Below are positions 1 to 14,189 of a stretch of 64,000 nt of DNA, piece by piece. Location of the stretch: assembly GCA_023055425.1 (NCBI GenBank), contig JALGPY010000014.1:64501-128500 (forward strand), read 5' to 3'. This DNA is from Linanthus parryae (Eukaryota; Streptophyta; Magnoliopsida; Ericales; Polemoniaceae). Position 1 is the stretch's first letter, and the number at the start of each line of letters is the position of its first letter. A model generated the notes under the pieces. That model searched no databases. It was not told where the DNA came from and was given only the letters and a program-made list of their open reading frames with translations. The position numbers were made by a program, and so were the translations under genes.

Positions 1-3000
1 AATAAAATCACTAAAAACAAGATTTCGAAACATTTTGAGCACCTTTTTCTAATATCTAAATGTTACAAAAACGAGTGAATCTTTACCTAATATTGTAGAC
101 TGACAATCAAACTATAGGATCACGAAAAAAGTTACAACTAAAAACCTTATTTGACTGCCTAAAACCTCCTCATTATACCCATAAATTGTCCCGAAACAAG
201 GATTTATCATTAAAAATCATACCCTGATCATCACCCCCAAACTCAAAAAACACCAAATCCTCTAATCCCATATCATCATTTAAACCCTATACAGAAATCT
301 TAAACACTGAATTTGACCCCCAAACCTCAAACCCTTCACCCTTTTGAGAATTCAAATAACTCAAAACAAGATTTCGAAGCATTTTGAGCACCTATTTCTA
401 GTATCTGAATGTTACAAAAACGAGTAAATCTTTACCTAATATTGTAGACTGACAATCAAACTATAGGATCACGAAAAAATTTACAACTAAAAACCTTCTT
501 TGGCTTGCCAAAAACCTCCTCAAAATACCCATAAAATGTCCCGAAATCAAGATTTATCATTAAAAATCATACCCTGAATATCCCCTAAACTCAAAAAACA
601 CCAAATCCTCTAATCTTAGAACCTCAATTAAACCCCAAAAAGAAAAGTAAAATACTAAGTTGGACCCCCGCCCCTCAAACCCATCACCCTTTTGAGAAAT
701 AAAATCACTCAAAACAAGATTTAGAAGCATTTTGAGCACCTTTTTCTAATATCTAAATGTTACAAAAACGAGTGAATCTTTGCCTAATATTGTAGACTCA
801 CAATCAAACTATATGATCAGAAAAAAAGTTACAACTAAAATCCTCCTTTGGCCTGCCAAAAACCTCCTCAAAATACCCATAAAATGTCCCGAAATCATGA
901 TTTATAATTAAAAATCATACACTGATCATCACCCCAAACTGAAAAAACACCAAATCCTCTAATCATAGAACCTCAATTCAACCCTAAATAGAAATCTAAA
1001 ACACTGAGTTGGAACCCCCGACCCTCAAACCCCTCACCCTTTTGAGAAATAAAATCACTCAAAACAAGATTTCGAAGCGTTTTTAGCACCTTTTTCTAAT
1101 TTCTAAATGTTTCAAAACGAGTGAATTTTAACCTAATAGCGTAGACGGGCAACAAAACTATAGGATTACGAATAAAATTACAACTAAAAACCTTATTTGG
1201 CCTGCCAAAAACCTCCTCAAAATACCCATAATATGTCTGGAAACCATTATTTATCATTAAAAATCAGACCCTGATCATCACCCCAAACTCAAAAATCACC
1301 AAATACTCTAATCCCATATCATCATTTAAACCCTATATAGAAATCTAAAACACTGAATTGGACCCCCAACCCTCAAACCCTTCACCCTTTTGAGAATTCA
1401 AATCACTCAAAACAAGATTTCGAAGCATTTTGAGCACCTTCTTCTAATATCTAAATTTTACAAAAACGAGTGAATCTTTACCTAATATTTTAGACTGACA
1501 ATCAAACTATAGGATCACGAAAAAAGTTTCAACTAAAAACCTTCCTTGACTGCCAAAAACCTCCTCAAAATACCCATAAATTGTCCCGAAACCAGTATTT
1601 ATCATTAAAAATCATACCCTAATCATCACCCCAAACTCAAAAAACACCAAATCCTCTAATCTCATATCATCATTTAAACCCTATATAGAAATCTAAAACA
1701 CTGAATTGGACCCCCAACCCTCAAACCCTTCACCCTTTTGAGAATTCAAATCACTCAAAACAAGATTTCGAAGCATTTTGAGCACCTTTTTCTAATATCT
1801 AAATGTTACAAAAAACGAGTGAATCTTTACCTAATATTGTAGACTGACAATCAAACTATAGGATCACGAAAAAAGTTTCAACTAAAAACCTTCTTTGGCC
1901 TGCGTAAAACCTCCTCAAAATACCCATAAAATGTCCCGAAATCATGATTTATGATTAAAAATTAGGCCCTGATCATCCCCCAAACTCAAAAGCCACCAAA
2001 TCCTCTAATCTTAGAACCTCAATTAAACCCCAAATAGAAATCTAACACACTAAGTTGGACCCCGACCCTCAAACCCCTCACCCTTTTGAGAAAAAAATCA
2101 CTAAAAACAAGATTTCGAAAAATTTTGAGCACCTTTTTCTAATATCTAAATGTTACAAAAACGAGTGAATCTTTACCTAATATTGTAGACTGACAATCAA
2201 ACTATAGGATCACGAAAAAAGTTACAACAAAAAACCTTCTTTGAATGCCAAAAAACCTCCTCAAAATACCCATAAATTGTCCCGAAACCAGGATTTATCA
2301 TTAAAAATCATACCCTGATCATCAACCCAAACTCAAAAAACACCAAATCTTCTAATCCCATATCATCATTTATACCCTATATAGAAATCTAAAACACTGA
2401 ATTGGACCCCCAACCCTCAAACCCTTCACCCTTTTGAGAATTCAAATCACTCAAAACAAGATTTCGAAGCATTTTGAGGACCATTTTCTTATATCTAAAT
2501 GTTACAAAAACGAGTGAATCTTTACCTAATATTGTAGACTCACAATCACACTATAGGATTACGAAAAAAGTTTCAACTAAAAACCTTCTTTGGCCTGCCA
2601 AAAACCTCCTCAAAATACCCATAAAATGTCCCGAAATCACGATTTATCATTAACAATCATACCCTGATCATCCCCCAAAATCAAAAAACACCAAAACATC
2701 TAATCCCAGACCCTCAATTAAACCCTAAATAGAAATCTAAAACACTAAGTTGGACCCCGACCCTCAAATCCCTCACCCTTTTAAGAAACCAAATCACTCA
2801 AAACAAGATTTATAAGCATTTTGAGCACCTTTTACTAATATCTAAATGTTTAAAAAACGAGTGAATTTTTACCTAATATTGTGGACTGGCAATAAAACTA
2901 TTGTATCAAGAAAATATATACAACCAAAATCTTCTGTAGCATGCTAAAAACCACCCCAAAGTACCCATAAAATATCCCGAAACCATGATTTATCATTAAA

Positions 3001-3886
3001 AATCGTACCTTGATCATCACCCCAAACTCAGTAAACACCAAATCCCCTAATCCCATATCCTCCATTAAACCCCAAATAGAAATCTAAAACACTAAGTTGG
3101 ACTCCCGACCCTCAAACCCCTCACCCTTTTGAGAAATAAAATCACTAGAAAACAGATTTCGAAGCATTTTGAGCACCTTTTTCTAATATCTAAATGTTAC
3201 AAAAACGAGTGAATCTTTACTTAATATTGTAGACTGACAATAAAACTATAGGATCACGAAAAAAGTTACAACTAAAAACCTTCTTTGACTGCCAAAAACC
3301 TCCTCAAAATACTCGTAAATTGTCCCGAAACCAGGATTTATCATTAAAAATCATACCTGATTATAAACCCAAACTCAAAAAACACCAAATCCTCTAATCC
3401 CATATCATCATTTATACCCTATATAGAAATCTAAAACACTGAATTGGACCCCCAACCCTCGAACCCTTCACCCTTTTGAGAATTCAAATCACTCAAAACA
3501 AGATTTCGAAGCATTTTGTGCACCTTTTTCTAATATCTTAATGTTACAAAAACGAGTGAATCTTTACCTAATATTGTAGAATCACAATCACACTATAGGA
3601 TTACGAAAAAAGTTTCAACTAAAAACCTTCTTTGGCCTGCCAAAAACTCCTCAAAATACCCATAAAATGTCCCGAAATCACGATTTATCATTAACAATCA
3701 TACCCTGATAATCCCCCAAAATCAAAAAACACCAAATCCTCTAATCCTAGAACCTCAATTAAACCCTAAATAGAAATATAAAACACTAAGTTGGACCCCC
3801 GACCCTCAAACCCCTCACCCTTTTAAGAAATGAAATCACTCAAAACAAGATTTCTAAGCATTTTGAGCACCTTTTTCTAATATCTA
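1..3886. repeat. 348-bp tandem satellite array, left part
   Basis: Uninterrupted head-to-tail monomers. The landmark cacccttttgag recurs at 337, 685, 1035, 1383, 1731 and 2079, giving spacings of 348-350 bp. At least two monomer families alternate irregularly. Family A has ccatatcatcatttaaaccc, ctgaattggaccc and gagaattcaaatc (an EcoRI site). Family B has agaacctcaattaaacccc, ctaagttggac and gagaaataaaatc. A divergent family D first appears near 2850-3070, with tattgtatcaag, tgctaaaaaccacccc and cagtaaacacc. I see no plausible protein-coding sequence. The stretch ends at the TA target of a MITE. Confidence 0.97.
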
Positions 3887-4143
3887 CTTCCTCTGTTTCT
3901 TCTCTTTCTTCCACTTTTGAGTTTTACCACTATTCATCAGGTCGCTTTGACCTCATGAATTGATTAGTAATACGATGTAATTTTTTAGTAAATTTTCATG
4001 GTGTTGTACAGTAAAGTTTACTCTACAACACTATGAAAAATTATCGAAAAATTGCAACGTTTTGCTATCCAAATCACCGGGTCAAAGTGACATGCCTACG
4101 GATAAAAAAGTCAAAACTGGAAGAAAGAGAAAAACAGACCAAG
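3887..4143. mobile_element. Stowaway-like (Tc1/mariner) MITE, 257 bp
   Basis: Non-satellite insert flanked by a TA duplication (3885-3886 and 4144-4145). The left end begins cttcctctgtttcttctc; the right end read on the minus strand begins cttggtctgtttttctc. The two termini form imperfect inverted repeats of about 39 bp. The centre is also self-complementary (gtgttgta near 4011 against tacaacac near 4025), so the whole element folds back. It has no coding capacity. TA target, small size, foldback form and a Stowaway-like terminus place it with the Tc1/mariner MITEs. Removing it restores the monomer: the neighbouring family-D landmarks at 2942 and 4243 are 1301 bp apart, which is three monomers plus 257 bp. 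An uninterrupted related copy lies near 22591. Confidence 0.88.
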
Positions 4144-6870
4144 TAAATGTTTAAAAAACGAGTGAATTTTTACCTAATATTGTAGACTGGCAATAAAACT
4201 ATTGTATCAACAAAATATATACAACCAAAATATTCTTTAGCTTGCTAAAAACCACCCCAAAGTACACATAAAATATCCGGAAACCATGATTTATCATTAA
4301 AAATCGTACCCTGATCATCACCCCAAACTCAGTAAACACCAAATCCCCTAATCTCATATCCTCCATTAAACCCTAAATACAAATCTAAAACACTTAATTG
4401 GACCCCCAACCCTCAAACACGTCACCCTTTTGAGAAATCAAATCACTCAAAACAAGATTTCGAAGCATTTTCAGCACCTGTTTCTAATATCTAAATGTTA
4501 CAAAAACGAGGGAATCTTTACCTAATATTGTAGACTGACAATCAAACTATAGGATCACGAAAAAAGTTACAACAAAAAACCTTCCTTGAACTGCCAAAAA
4601 CATCCTCAAAATACCCATAAAATGTCCCGAAACCATGATTTATCATAAAAAATCATACCCTGATCATCACCCTAAACTCAAAAAACACCGAATTCTCTAA
4701 CCCATATCCTCATTTAAACCCTATATAGAAATCTAAAACACTGAATTGGACCCCCAACCCTCAAACCCTTCACCCTTTTGAGAATTCAAATCCCTCAAAA
4801 CAAGATTTCGAAGCATTTTGAGAACTTTTTTCTAATATCTAAATATTACAAAAACGAGTGAATCTTTACCTAATATTGTGGACTGACAATCGAACTATAG
4901 GATCACGAAAAAAGTTACAATTAGAAACCGTCTTTGGCCTGCCAAAAACCTCCTCAAAATACCCATAAAACATCCCGAAATCATGAATTATCATTAAAAA
5001 TCATACCCTGATCATCCCCCAAACTAAAAAAACACCAAATCCTCTAACCTTAGAACCTCAATTAAACCCCAAATAGAAATCTAAAACACTAAGTTGGACT
5101 CCCGACCCTCAAACCCCTCACCCTTTTGAGAAATAAAATCACTAAAAAAAAGATTTCGAAGCATTTTGAGCACCTTTTTCTAATATCTAAATGTTACAAA
5201 AACGAGTGAATCTTTACCTAATATTGTAGACTGACAATCAAACTATAGGATCACGAAAAAAGTTACAACTAAAAACCTTCTTTGAATGCCAAAAACCTCC
5301 TCAAAATACCCATAAATTGTCCCGAAACCAGGATTTATCATTAAAAATCATACCCTGATCATCAACCCAAACTCAAAAAACACCAAATCCTCTAATCCCA
5401 TATTATCATTTATACCCTATATAGAAATCTAAAACACTGAATTGGACCCCAAACCCTCAAACCCTTTACCCTTTTGAGAATTCAAATCACTCAAAACAAG
5501 ATTTCGAAGCATTTTGAGCACCATTTTCTTATATCTAAATGTTACAAAAACGAGTGAATCTTTACCTAATATTGTAGACTCACAATCACACTATAGGATT
5601 ACGAAAAAAGTTTCAACTAAAAACCTTCTTTGGCCTGCCAAAAACCTCCTCAAAATACCCATAAAATGTCCCGAAATCACGATTTATCATTAACAATCAT
5701 ACCCTGATAATCCCCCAAAATCAAAAAACACCAAAACCTCTAATCCTAGACCCTTAATTAAACCCTAAATAGAAATCTAAAACACTAAGTTGGACCCCGA
5801 CCCTCAAACCCCTCACCCTTTTAAGAAATAAAATCACTCAAAAAAGGGATTTATAAGCATTTAAGCACCTTTTTCTAATATCTAAATGTTTAAAAAACGA
5901 GTGAATTTTTACCTAATATTGTAGACTGGCAATAAAACTATTGTATCAAGAAAATATATACAACCAAAATCTTCTTTAGCATGCTAAAGACCACCCCAAA
6001 TTACCCATAAAATATCCCTAAACCATGATTTATCATTAAAAATCGTACCCTGATCATCACCCCAAACTCAGTAAACACCAAATCCCCTAATCCCATATCC
6101 TCCATTAAACCCTAAATACAAATCTAAAACACTTAATTGGACCCCCAACCCTCAAACCCGTCACCATTTTGAGAAATCAAATCACTCAAAACAAGATTTC
6201 GCAGCGTTTTCAGCACTTTTTTCTAATATCTAAATGTTACAAAAACGAGTGAATCTTTACCTAATATTGTAGACTGACAATCAAAATATAGGATCACGAA
6301 AAAAGTTACAACAAAAAACCTTCTTTGAACTGCCAAAAACCTCCTCAAAATACCCATAAAATGTCCCGAAACCATGATTTATCATTAAAAATCATACCCT
6401 GATCATCACCCTAAACTCAAAAAACACCAAATTCTCTAACCCATTTCTTCAATTAAACCCTATATAGAAATCTAAAACACTGAATTGGACCCCCAACCCT
6501 CAAACCCTTTACCCTTTTGAGAATTCAAATCACTCAAAACAGGATTTCGAAGCATTTTGAGCACCTTTTTCTAATATCTAAATGTTACAAAAACAAGTGA
6601 ATATTTACCTAATATTGTAGACTGACAATCGAACTATAGGATCACGAAAAAAAGTTACAATTAGAAACCTTCTTTGGCCTGCCAAAAACCTCCTCAAAAT
6701 ACCCATAAAATATCACGAAATCATGAATTATCATTAAAAATCATACCCTGATCATCCCCCAAACTAAAAAAACACCAAATCCTCTAACCTTGAACCTCAA
6801 TTAAACCCCAAATAGAAATCTAAAACACTAAGATGGACCCCTGACCCTCGAACCCCTCACCCTTTTGAGA

Positions 6871-8630
6871 AATAAAATCACTAAAAACAAGATTTCGAAA
6901 CATTTTGAGCACCTTTTTCTAATATCTAAATGTTACAAAAACGAGTGAATCTTTACCTAATATTGTAGACTGACAATCAAACTATAGGATCACGAAAAAA
7001 GTTACAACTAAAAACCTTATTTGACTGCCTAAAACCTCCTCATAATACCCATAAATTGTCCCGAAACAAGGATTTATCATTAAAAATCATACCCTGATCA
7101 TCACCCCCAAACTCAAAAAACACTAAATCCTCTAATCCCATATCATCATTTAAACCCTATACAGAAATCTTAAACACTGAATTTGACCCCCAAACCTCAA
7201 ACCCTTCACCCTTTTGAGAATTCAAATAACTCAAAACAAGATTTCGAAGCATTTTGAGCACCTATTTCTAGTATCTGAATGTTACAAAAACGAGTAAATC
7301 TTTACCTAATATTGTAGACTGACAATCAAACTATAGGATCACGAAAAAAGTTACAACTAAAAACCTTCTTTGGCTTGCCAAAAACCTCCTCAAAATACCC
7401 ATAAAATGTCCCGAAATCAAGATTTATCATTAAAAATCATACCCTGAATATCCCCTAAACTCAAAAAACACCAAATCCTCTAATCTTAGAACCTCAATTA
7501 AACCCCAAAAAGAAATGTAAAATACTAAGTTGGACCCCCGCCCCTCAAACCCATCACCCTTTTGAGAAATAAAATCACTCAAAACAAGATTTAGAAGCAT
7601 TTTGAGCACCTTTTTCTAATATCTAAATGTTACAAAAACGAGTGAATCTTTGCCTAATATTGTAGACTCACAATCAAACTATATGATCAGAAAAAAAGTT
7701 ACAACTAAAATCCTCCTTTGGCCTGCCAAAAACCTCCTCAAAATACCCATAAAATGTCCCGAAATCATGATTTATAATTAAAAATCATACACTGATCATC
7801 ACCCCAAACTGAAAAAACACCAAATCCTCTAATCATAGAACCTCAATTCAACCCTAAATAGAAATCTAAAACACTGAGTTGGAACCCCCGACCCTCAAAC
7901 CCCTCACCCTTTTGAGAAATAAAATCACTCAAAACAAGATTTCGAAGCGTTTTTAGCCCCTTTTTCTAATTTCTAAATGTTTCAAAACGAGTGAATTTTA
8001 ACCTAATAGCGTAGACGGGCAACAAAACTATAGGATTACGAATAAAATTACAACTAAAAACCTTATTTGGCCTGCCAAAAACCTCCTCAAAATACCCATA
8101 ATATGTCTGGAAACCATTATTTATCATTAAAAATCATACCCTGATCATCACCCCAAACTCAAAAATCACCAAATACTCTAATCCCATATCATCATTTAAA
8201 CCCTATATAGAAATCTAAAACACTGAATTGGACCCCCAACCCTCAAACCCTTCACCCTTTTGAGAATTCAAATCACTCAAAACAAGATTTCGAAGCATTT
8301 TGAGCACCTTCTTCTAATATCTAAATTTTACAAAAACGAGTGAATCTTTACCTAATATTTTAGACTGACAATCAAACTATAGGATCACGAAAAAAGTTTC
8401 AACTAAAAACCTTCCTTGACTGCCAAAAACCTCCTCAAAATACCCATAAATTGTCCCGAAACCAGTATTTATCATTAAAAATCATACCCTAATCATCACC
8501 CCAAACTCAAAAAACACCAAATCCTCTAATCTCATATCATCATTTAAACCCTATATAGAAATCTAAAACACTGAATTGGACCCCCAACCCTCAAACCCTT
8601 CACCCTTTTGAGAATTCAAATCACTCAAAA
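6871..8630. repeat. Satellite block duplicated from 1-1760 (offset 6870)
   Basis: Positions 1-1760 and 6871-8630 are nearly identical and share private variants, such as cctatttctagtatctgaat (371 and 7261 regions), ggaacccccg near 1010/7880 and agcgtagacgggc near 1139/7999. After about 8630 the match jumps to offset 6174 (2467 with 8641), a shift of 696 bp or two monomers. The second copy therefore lacks one two-monomer segment, as expected from unequal exchange. Confidence 0.88.
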
Positions 8631-8739
8631 CAAGATTTCGAAGCATTTTGAGGACCATTTTCTTATATCTAAATGTTACAAAAACGAGTGAATCTTTACC
8701 TAATATTGTAGACTCACAATCACACTATAGGATTACGAA

Positions 8740-11700
8740 AAAAGTTTCAACTAAAAACCTTCTTTGGCCTGCCAAAAACCTCCTCAAAATACCCATAAAA
8801 TGTCCCGAAATCACGATTTATCATTAACAATCATACCCTGATCATCCCCCAAAATCAAAAAACACCAAAACATCTAATCCCAGACCCTCAATTAAACCCT
8901 AAATAGAAATCTAAAACACTAAGTTGGACCCCGACCCTCAAATCCCTCACCCTTTTAAGAAACCAAATCACTCAAAACAAGATTTATAAGCATTTTGAGC
9001 ACCTTTTTCTAATATCTAAATGTTTAAAAAACGTGTGAATTTTTACCTAATATTGTGGACTGGCAATAAAACTATTGTATCAAGAAAATATATACAACCA
9101 AAATCTTCTGTAGCATGCTAAAAACCACCCCAAAGTACCCATAAAATATCCCGAAACCATGATTTATCATTAAAAATCGTACCCTGATCATCACCCCAAA
9201 CTCAGTAAACACCAAATCCCCTAATCCCATATCCTCCATTAAACCCTAAATACAAATCTAAAAAACTTAGTTGGACCCACAACCCTCAAACCCGTCACCA
9301 TTTTGAGAAATCAAATCACTCAAAACAAGATTTCGCAGCGTTTTCAACACCTTTTTCTAATATCTAAATGTTACAAAAACGAGTGAATCTTTACCTAATA
9401 TTGTAGACTGACAATCAAACTATAGGATCAGGAAAAAAGTTACAACAAAAAACCTTCTTTGAACTGCCAAAAACATCCTCAAAATACCCATAAAATGTCC
9501 CGAAACCATGATTTATCATTAAAAATCATACCCTGATCATCACCCTAAACTGAAAAAACACCATATTCTCTAACCCATATCTTCAATTAAACCCTATATA
9601 GAAATCTAAAACACTGAATTGGACCCCCAACCCTCAAACCCTTTACCCTTTTGAGAATTCAAATCACTCAAAACAAGATTTCGAAGCATTTTGAGCACCT
9701 TTTTCTAATATCTAAATGTTACAAAAACAAGTGAATCTTTACCTAATATTGTAGACTGACAGTCGAACTATAGGATCACGAAAAAAGTTACAATTAGAAA
9801 CCTTCTTTGGCCTGCCAACAACCTCCTCAAAATACCCATAAAATATCACGAAATCATGAATTATCATTAAAAATCATACCCTGATCATCCCCCAAACTAA
9901 AAAAACACCAAATCCTCTAACCTTAGAACCTCAATTAAACCCCAAATAGAAATCTAAAACACTAAGTTGGACCCCCGACCCTCGAACCCCTCACCCTTTT
10001 GAGAAATAAAATCACTAAACACAAGATTTCGAAACATTTTGAGCACCTTTTTCTATTATCTAAATGTTACAAAAACGAGTGAATCTTTACCTAATATTGT
10101 AGACTGACAATCAAACTATAGGATCACGAAAAAAGTTACAACTAAAAACCTTATTTGACTGCCTAAAACCTCCTCAAAATACCCATAAATTGTCCCGAAA
10201 CAAGGATTTATCATTAAAAATCATACCCTGATCATCACCCCAATCTCAAAAAACACCAAATCCTCTAATCCCATATCATCATTTAAACCCTATACAGAAA
10301 TTTAAAACACTGAATTTGACCCCCAACCCTCAAACCCTTCACCCTTTTGAGAATTCAAATCACTCAAAACAAGATTTCGAAGCATTTTGAGAACCTTTTT
10401 CTAGTATCTGAATATTACAAAAACGAGTAAATCTTTACCTAATATTGTAGACTGACAATCAAACTATAGGATCACGAAAACAGTTACAACTAAAAACCTT
10501 CTTCGGCCTGCCAAACACCTCCTCAAAATACCCATAAAATGTCCCGAAATCACGATTTATCATTAACAATCATACCCTGATCATCCACCCAAACTCAAAA
10601 ATACCAAATTCTCTAACCCATATCCTCATTCATACCCTATACAGAAATCTAAAACACTGAATTGGACCCCCAACCCTCAAACCCTTCACCCTTTTGAGAA
10701 TTCAAATCACTCAAAATAAGATTTCGAAGCATTTTGAGCACCTTTTTCTAATATCTAAATGTTACAAAAACGAGTAAATCTTTACCTAATATTGTAGACT
10801 GACAATCAAACTATAGGATCACGAAAAAAGATACAACTAAAAACCTTCTTTGGCTTGCCAAAAACCTTCTAAAAATACCCATAAAATGTCCCGAAATCAA
10901 GATTTATCATTAAAAATCATACCCTGATCATCCCCTAAACTCAAAAAACACCAAATCCTCTAATCTTAGAACCTCAATTAAACCCCAAAAAGAAATGTAA
11001 AATACTAAGTTGGACCCCCGACCCTCAAACCCCTCACCCTTTTGAGAAATAAAATCACTCAAAACAAGATTTCGAAGCGTTTTTAGCACCTTTTTCGAAT
11101 TTCTAAATGTTTCAAAACGAGTGAATTTTAACCTAATAGCGTAGACTGGCAACAAAACTATAGGATCACGAATAAAATTACAACTAAAAACCTTCTTTGG
11201 CCTGCCAAAAACCTCCTCAAAATACCCATAAAATGTCTGGAAACCATGATTTATCATTAAAAATCATACCCTGATCATCACCCCAAACTCAAAAAACACC
11301 AAATCCTCTAATCCCATATCATCATTTAAAACCTATATAGAAATCTAAAACATTGAATTGGACCCCCAACCCTCAAACCCTTCACCCTTTTGAGAATTCA
11401 AATCACTCAAAACAAGATTTCGAAGCATTTTGAGCACCTTCTTCTAATATCTAAATGTTACAAAAATGAGTGAATCTTTACCTAATATTGTAGACTGACA
11501 ATCAAACTATAGGATCAAGAAAAAAGTTTCAACTAAAAACCTTCTTTGGCCTGCCAAAAACCTCCTCAAAATACCCATAAAATGTCCCGAAATCATGATT
11601 TATCATTAACAATCATACCCTGATCATCCCCCAAAATCAAAAAACACAAAATCCTCTAATCCTAGAACCTCAATTAAACCCTAATAGAAATCTAAAACAC

Positions 11701-14185
11701 TAAGTTGGACCCCCGACCCTCAAACCCCTCACCCTTTTAAGAAATGAAATCACTTAAAACAAGATTTCTAAGCATTTTGAGCACCTTTTTCTAATATCTA
11801 AATGTTACAAAAACGAGTGAATCTTTACCTAATATTGTAGACTGACAATCAAACTATAGGATCACAAAAAAAGTTACAACTAAAAACCTTCTTTGACTGC
11901 CAAAAACCTCCTCAAAATACCCATAAATTGTCCCGAAACCAGGATTTATCATTAAAAATCATACCCTGATCATCACCCCAAACTCAAAAAACACCAAATC
12001 CTCTAATCCCATATCATCATTTAAACCCTATACAGAAATCTAAAACACTGAATTTGACCCCCAACCTTCAAACCCTTCACCCTTTTGAGAATTCAAATCA
12101 CTCAAAACAAGATTTCGAAGCATTTTGAGCACCTTTTTCTAGAATCTGAATGTTACAAAAACGAGTAAATCTTTACCTAATATTGTAGACTAACAATCAA
12201 ACTATAGGATCACGAAAACAGTTACAACTCAAAACCTTCTTTGGCCTGCCAAACACCTCCTCAAAATACCCATAAAATGTCCCGAAATCATGATTTATGA
12301 TTAAAAATTAGGCCCTGATCATCCCCCAAACTCAAAAACCACCAAATCCTCTAATCTTAGAACCTCAATTAAACCCCAAATAGAAATCTAACACACTAAG
12401 TTGGACCCCCGACCCTCAAACCCCTCACCCTTTTGAGAAAAAAATCACTAAAAACAAGATTTCGAAGCATTTTGAGCACCTTTTTCTAATATCTAAATGT
12501 TACAAAAACGAGTGAATCTTTACCTAATATTGTAGTCTGACAATCAAACTATAGGATCACGAAAAAAGTTACAACTAAAAACCTTCTTTGAATGCCAAAA
12601 ACCTCCTCAAAATACCCATAAATTGTCCCGAAACAATGATTTATCATTAAAAATCATACCCTGATCATCAACCCAAACTCAAAAAACACCAAATCCTCTA
12701 ATCCCATATCATCATTTATACCCTATATAGAAATCTAAAACACTGAATTGGACCCCAAACCCTCAAACCCTTCACCCTTTTGAGAATTCAAATCACTCAA
12801 AACAAGATTTCGAAGCATTTTGAGCACCATTTTCTTATATCTAAATGTTACAAAAACGAGTGAATCTTTACCTAATATTGTAGACTCACAATCACACTAT
12901 AGGATTACGACAAAAGTTTCAACAAAAAACCTTCTTTGGCCTGCCAAAAACCTCCTCAAAATACCCATAAAATGTCCCGAAATCACGATTTATCATTAAC
13001 AATCATACCCTGATCATCCCCCAAAATAAAAAAACACCAAAACCTCTAATCCTAGACCTTCAATTAAACCCTAAATAGAAATCTAAAACACTAAGTTGGA
13101 CCCCGACCCTCAAACCCCTCACCCTTTTAAGAAATAAAATCACTCAAAAAGGATTTATAAGCATTTTGAGCACCTTTTTCTAATATCTAAATGTTTAAAA
13201 AACGAGTGAATTTTTACCTAATATTGTAGACTGGCAATAAAACTATTGTATCAAGAAAATATATACAACCAAAATCTTCTTTAGCATGCTAAAAACCACC
13301 CCAAAGTACCCATAAAATATCCCTAAACCATGATTTATCATTAAAAATCGTACCCTGATCATCACCCCAAACTCAGTAAACACCAAATCCCCTAATCCCA
13401 TATCCTCCATTAAACCCTAAATACAAATCTAAAACACTTAATTGGACCCCCAACCCTCAAACCCGTCACCATTTTGAGAAATCAAATCACTCAAAACAAG
13501 ATTTCGCAGCGTTTTCAGCACCTTTTTCTAATATGTAAATATTACAAAAACGAGTGAATCTTTACCTAATATTGTAGACTGACAATCAAAATATAGGATC
13601 ACGAAAAAAGTTACAACAAAAAAACTTCGTTGAACTGCCAAAAACATCCTCAAAATACCCATAAAATGTCCCGAAACCATGATTTATCATTAAAAATCAT
13701 ACCCTGATCATCACCCTAAACTCAAAAAACACCAAATTCTCTAACCCATTTCTTCAATTAAACCCTATATAGAAATCTAAAACACTGAATTGGACCCCCA
13801 ACCATCAAACCCATTACCCTTTTGAGAATTCAAATCACTCAAAACAGGATTTCAAAGCATTTTGAGCACCTTTTTCTAATATCTAAATGTTACAAAAATA
13901 AGTGAATCTTTACCTAATATTGTAGACTGACAATCAAACTATAGGATCACGAAAAAAATTTACAATTAGAAACCTTCTTTGGCGTGCCAAAAACCTCCTC
14001 AAAATACTCATAAAATATCACGAAATAATGAATTATCATTAAAAATCATACCCTGATCATCCCCCAAACTAAAAAAACACCAAAAACTCTAACCTTGAAC
14101 CTCAATTAAACCCCAAATAGAAATCTAAAACACTAAGATGGACCCCCGACCCTCGAACCCCTCACCCTTTTGAGAAATAAAATCA
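8740..14185. repeat. Long satellite segmental duplication, copy 1 (partner 24050-30190)
   Basis: This block matches 24050-30190 at offset 15310 (about 8740-11040), then 15661 (11041-11500), then 16008 (from about 11510). Each jump is about one monomer (351 and 347 bp). Shared private variants include cactaaacacaag, aaattctctaacccatat and ctagaatctgaatg. The copies are therefore collinear apart from single-monomer gains or losses. Confidence 0.82.
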
Positions 14186-14189
14186 TTAA

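Noticed and set aside
10928..11257. 109-codon minus-strand open frame in satellite (also a related one at 26619-26918)
   Set aside because: It spans a monomer junction and recurs only because the block was duplicated. Other monomers break it, and it has no domain.
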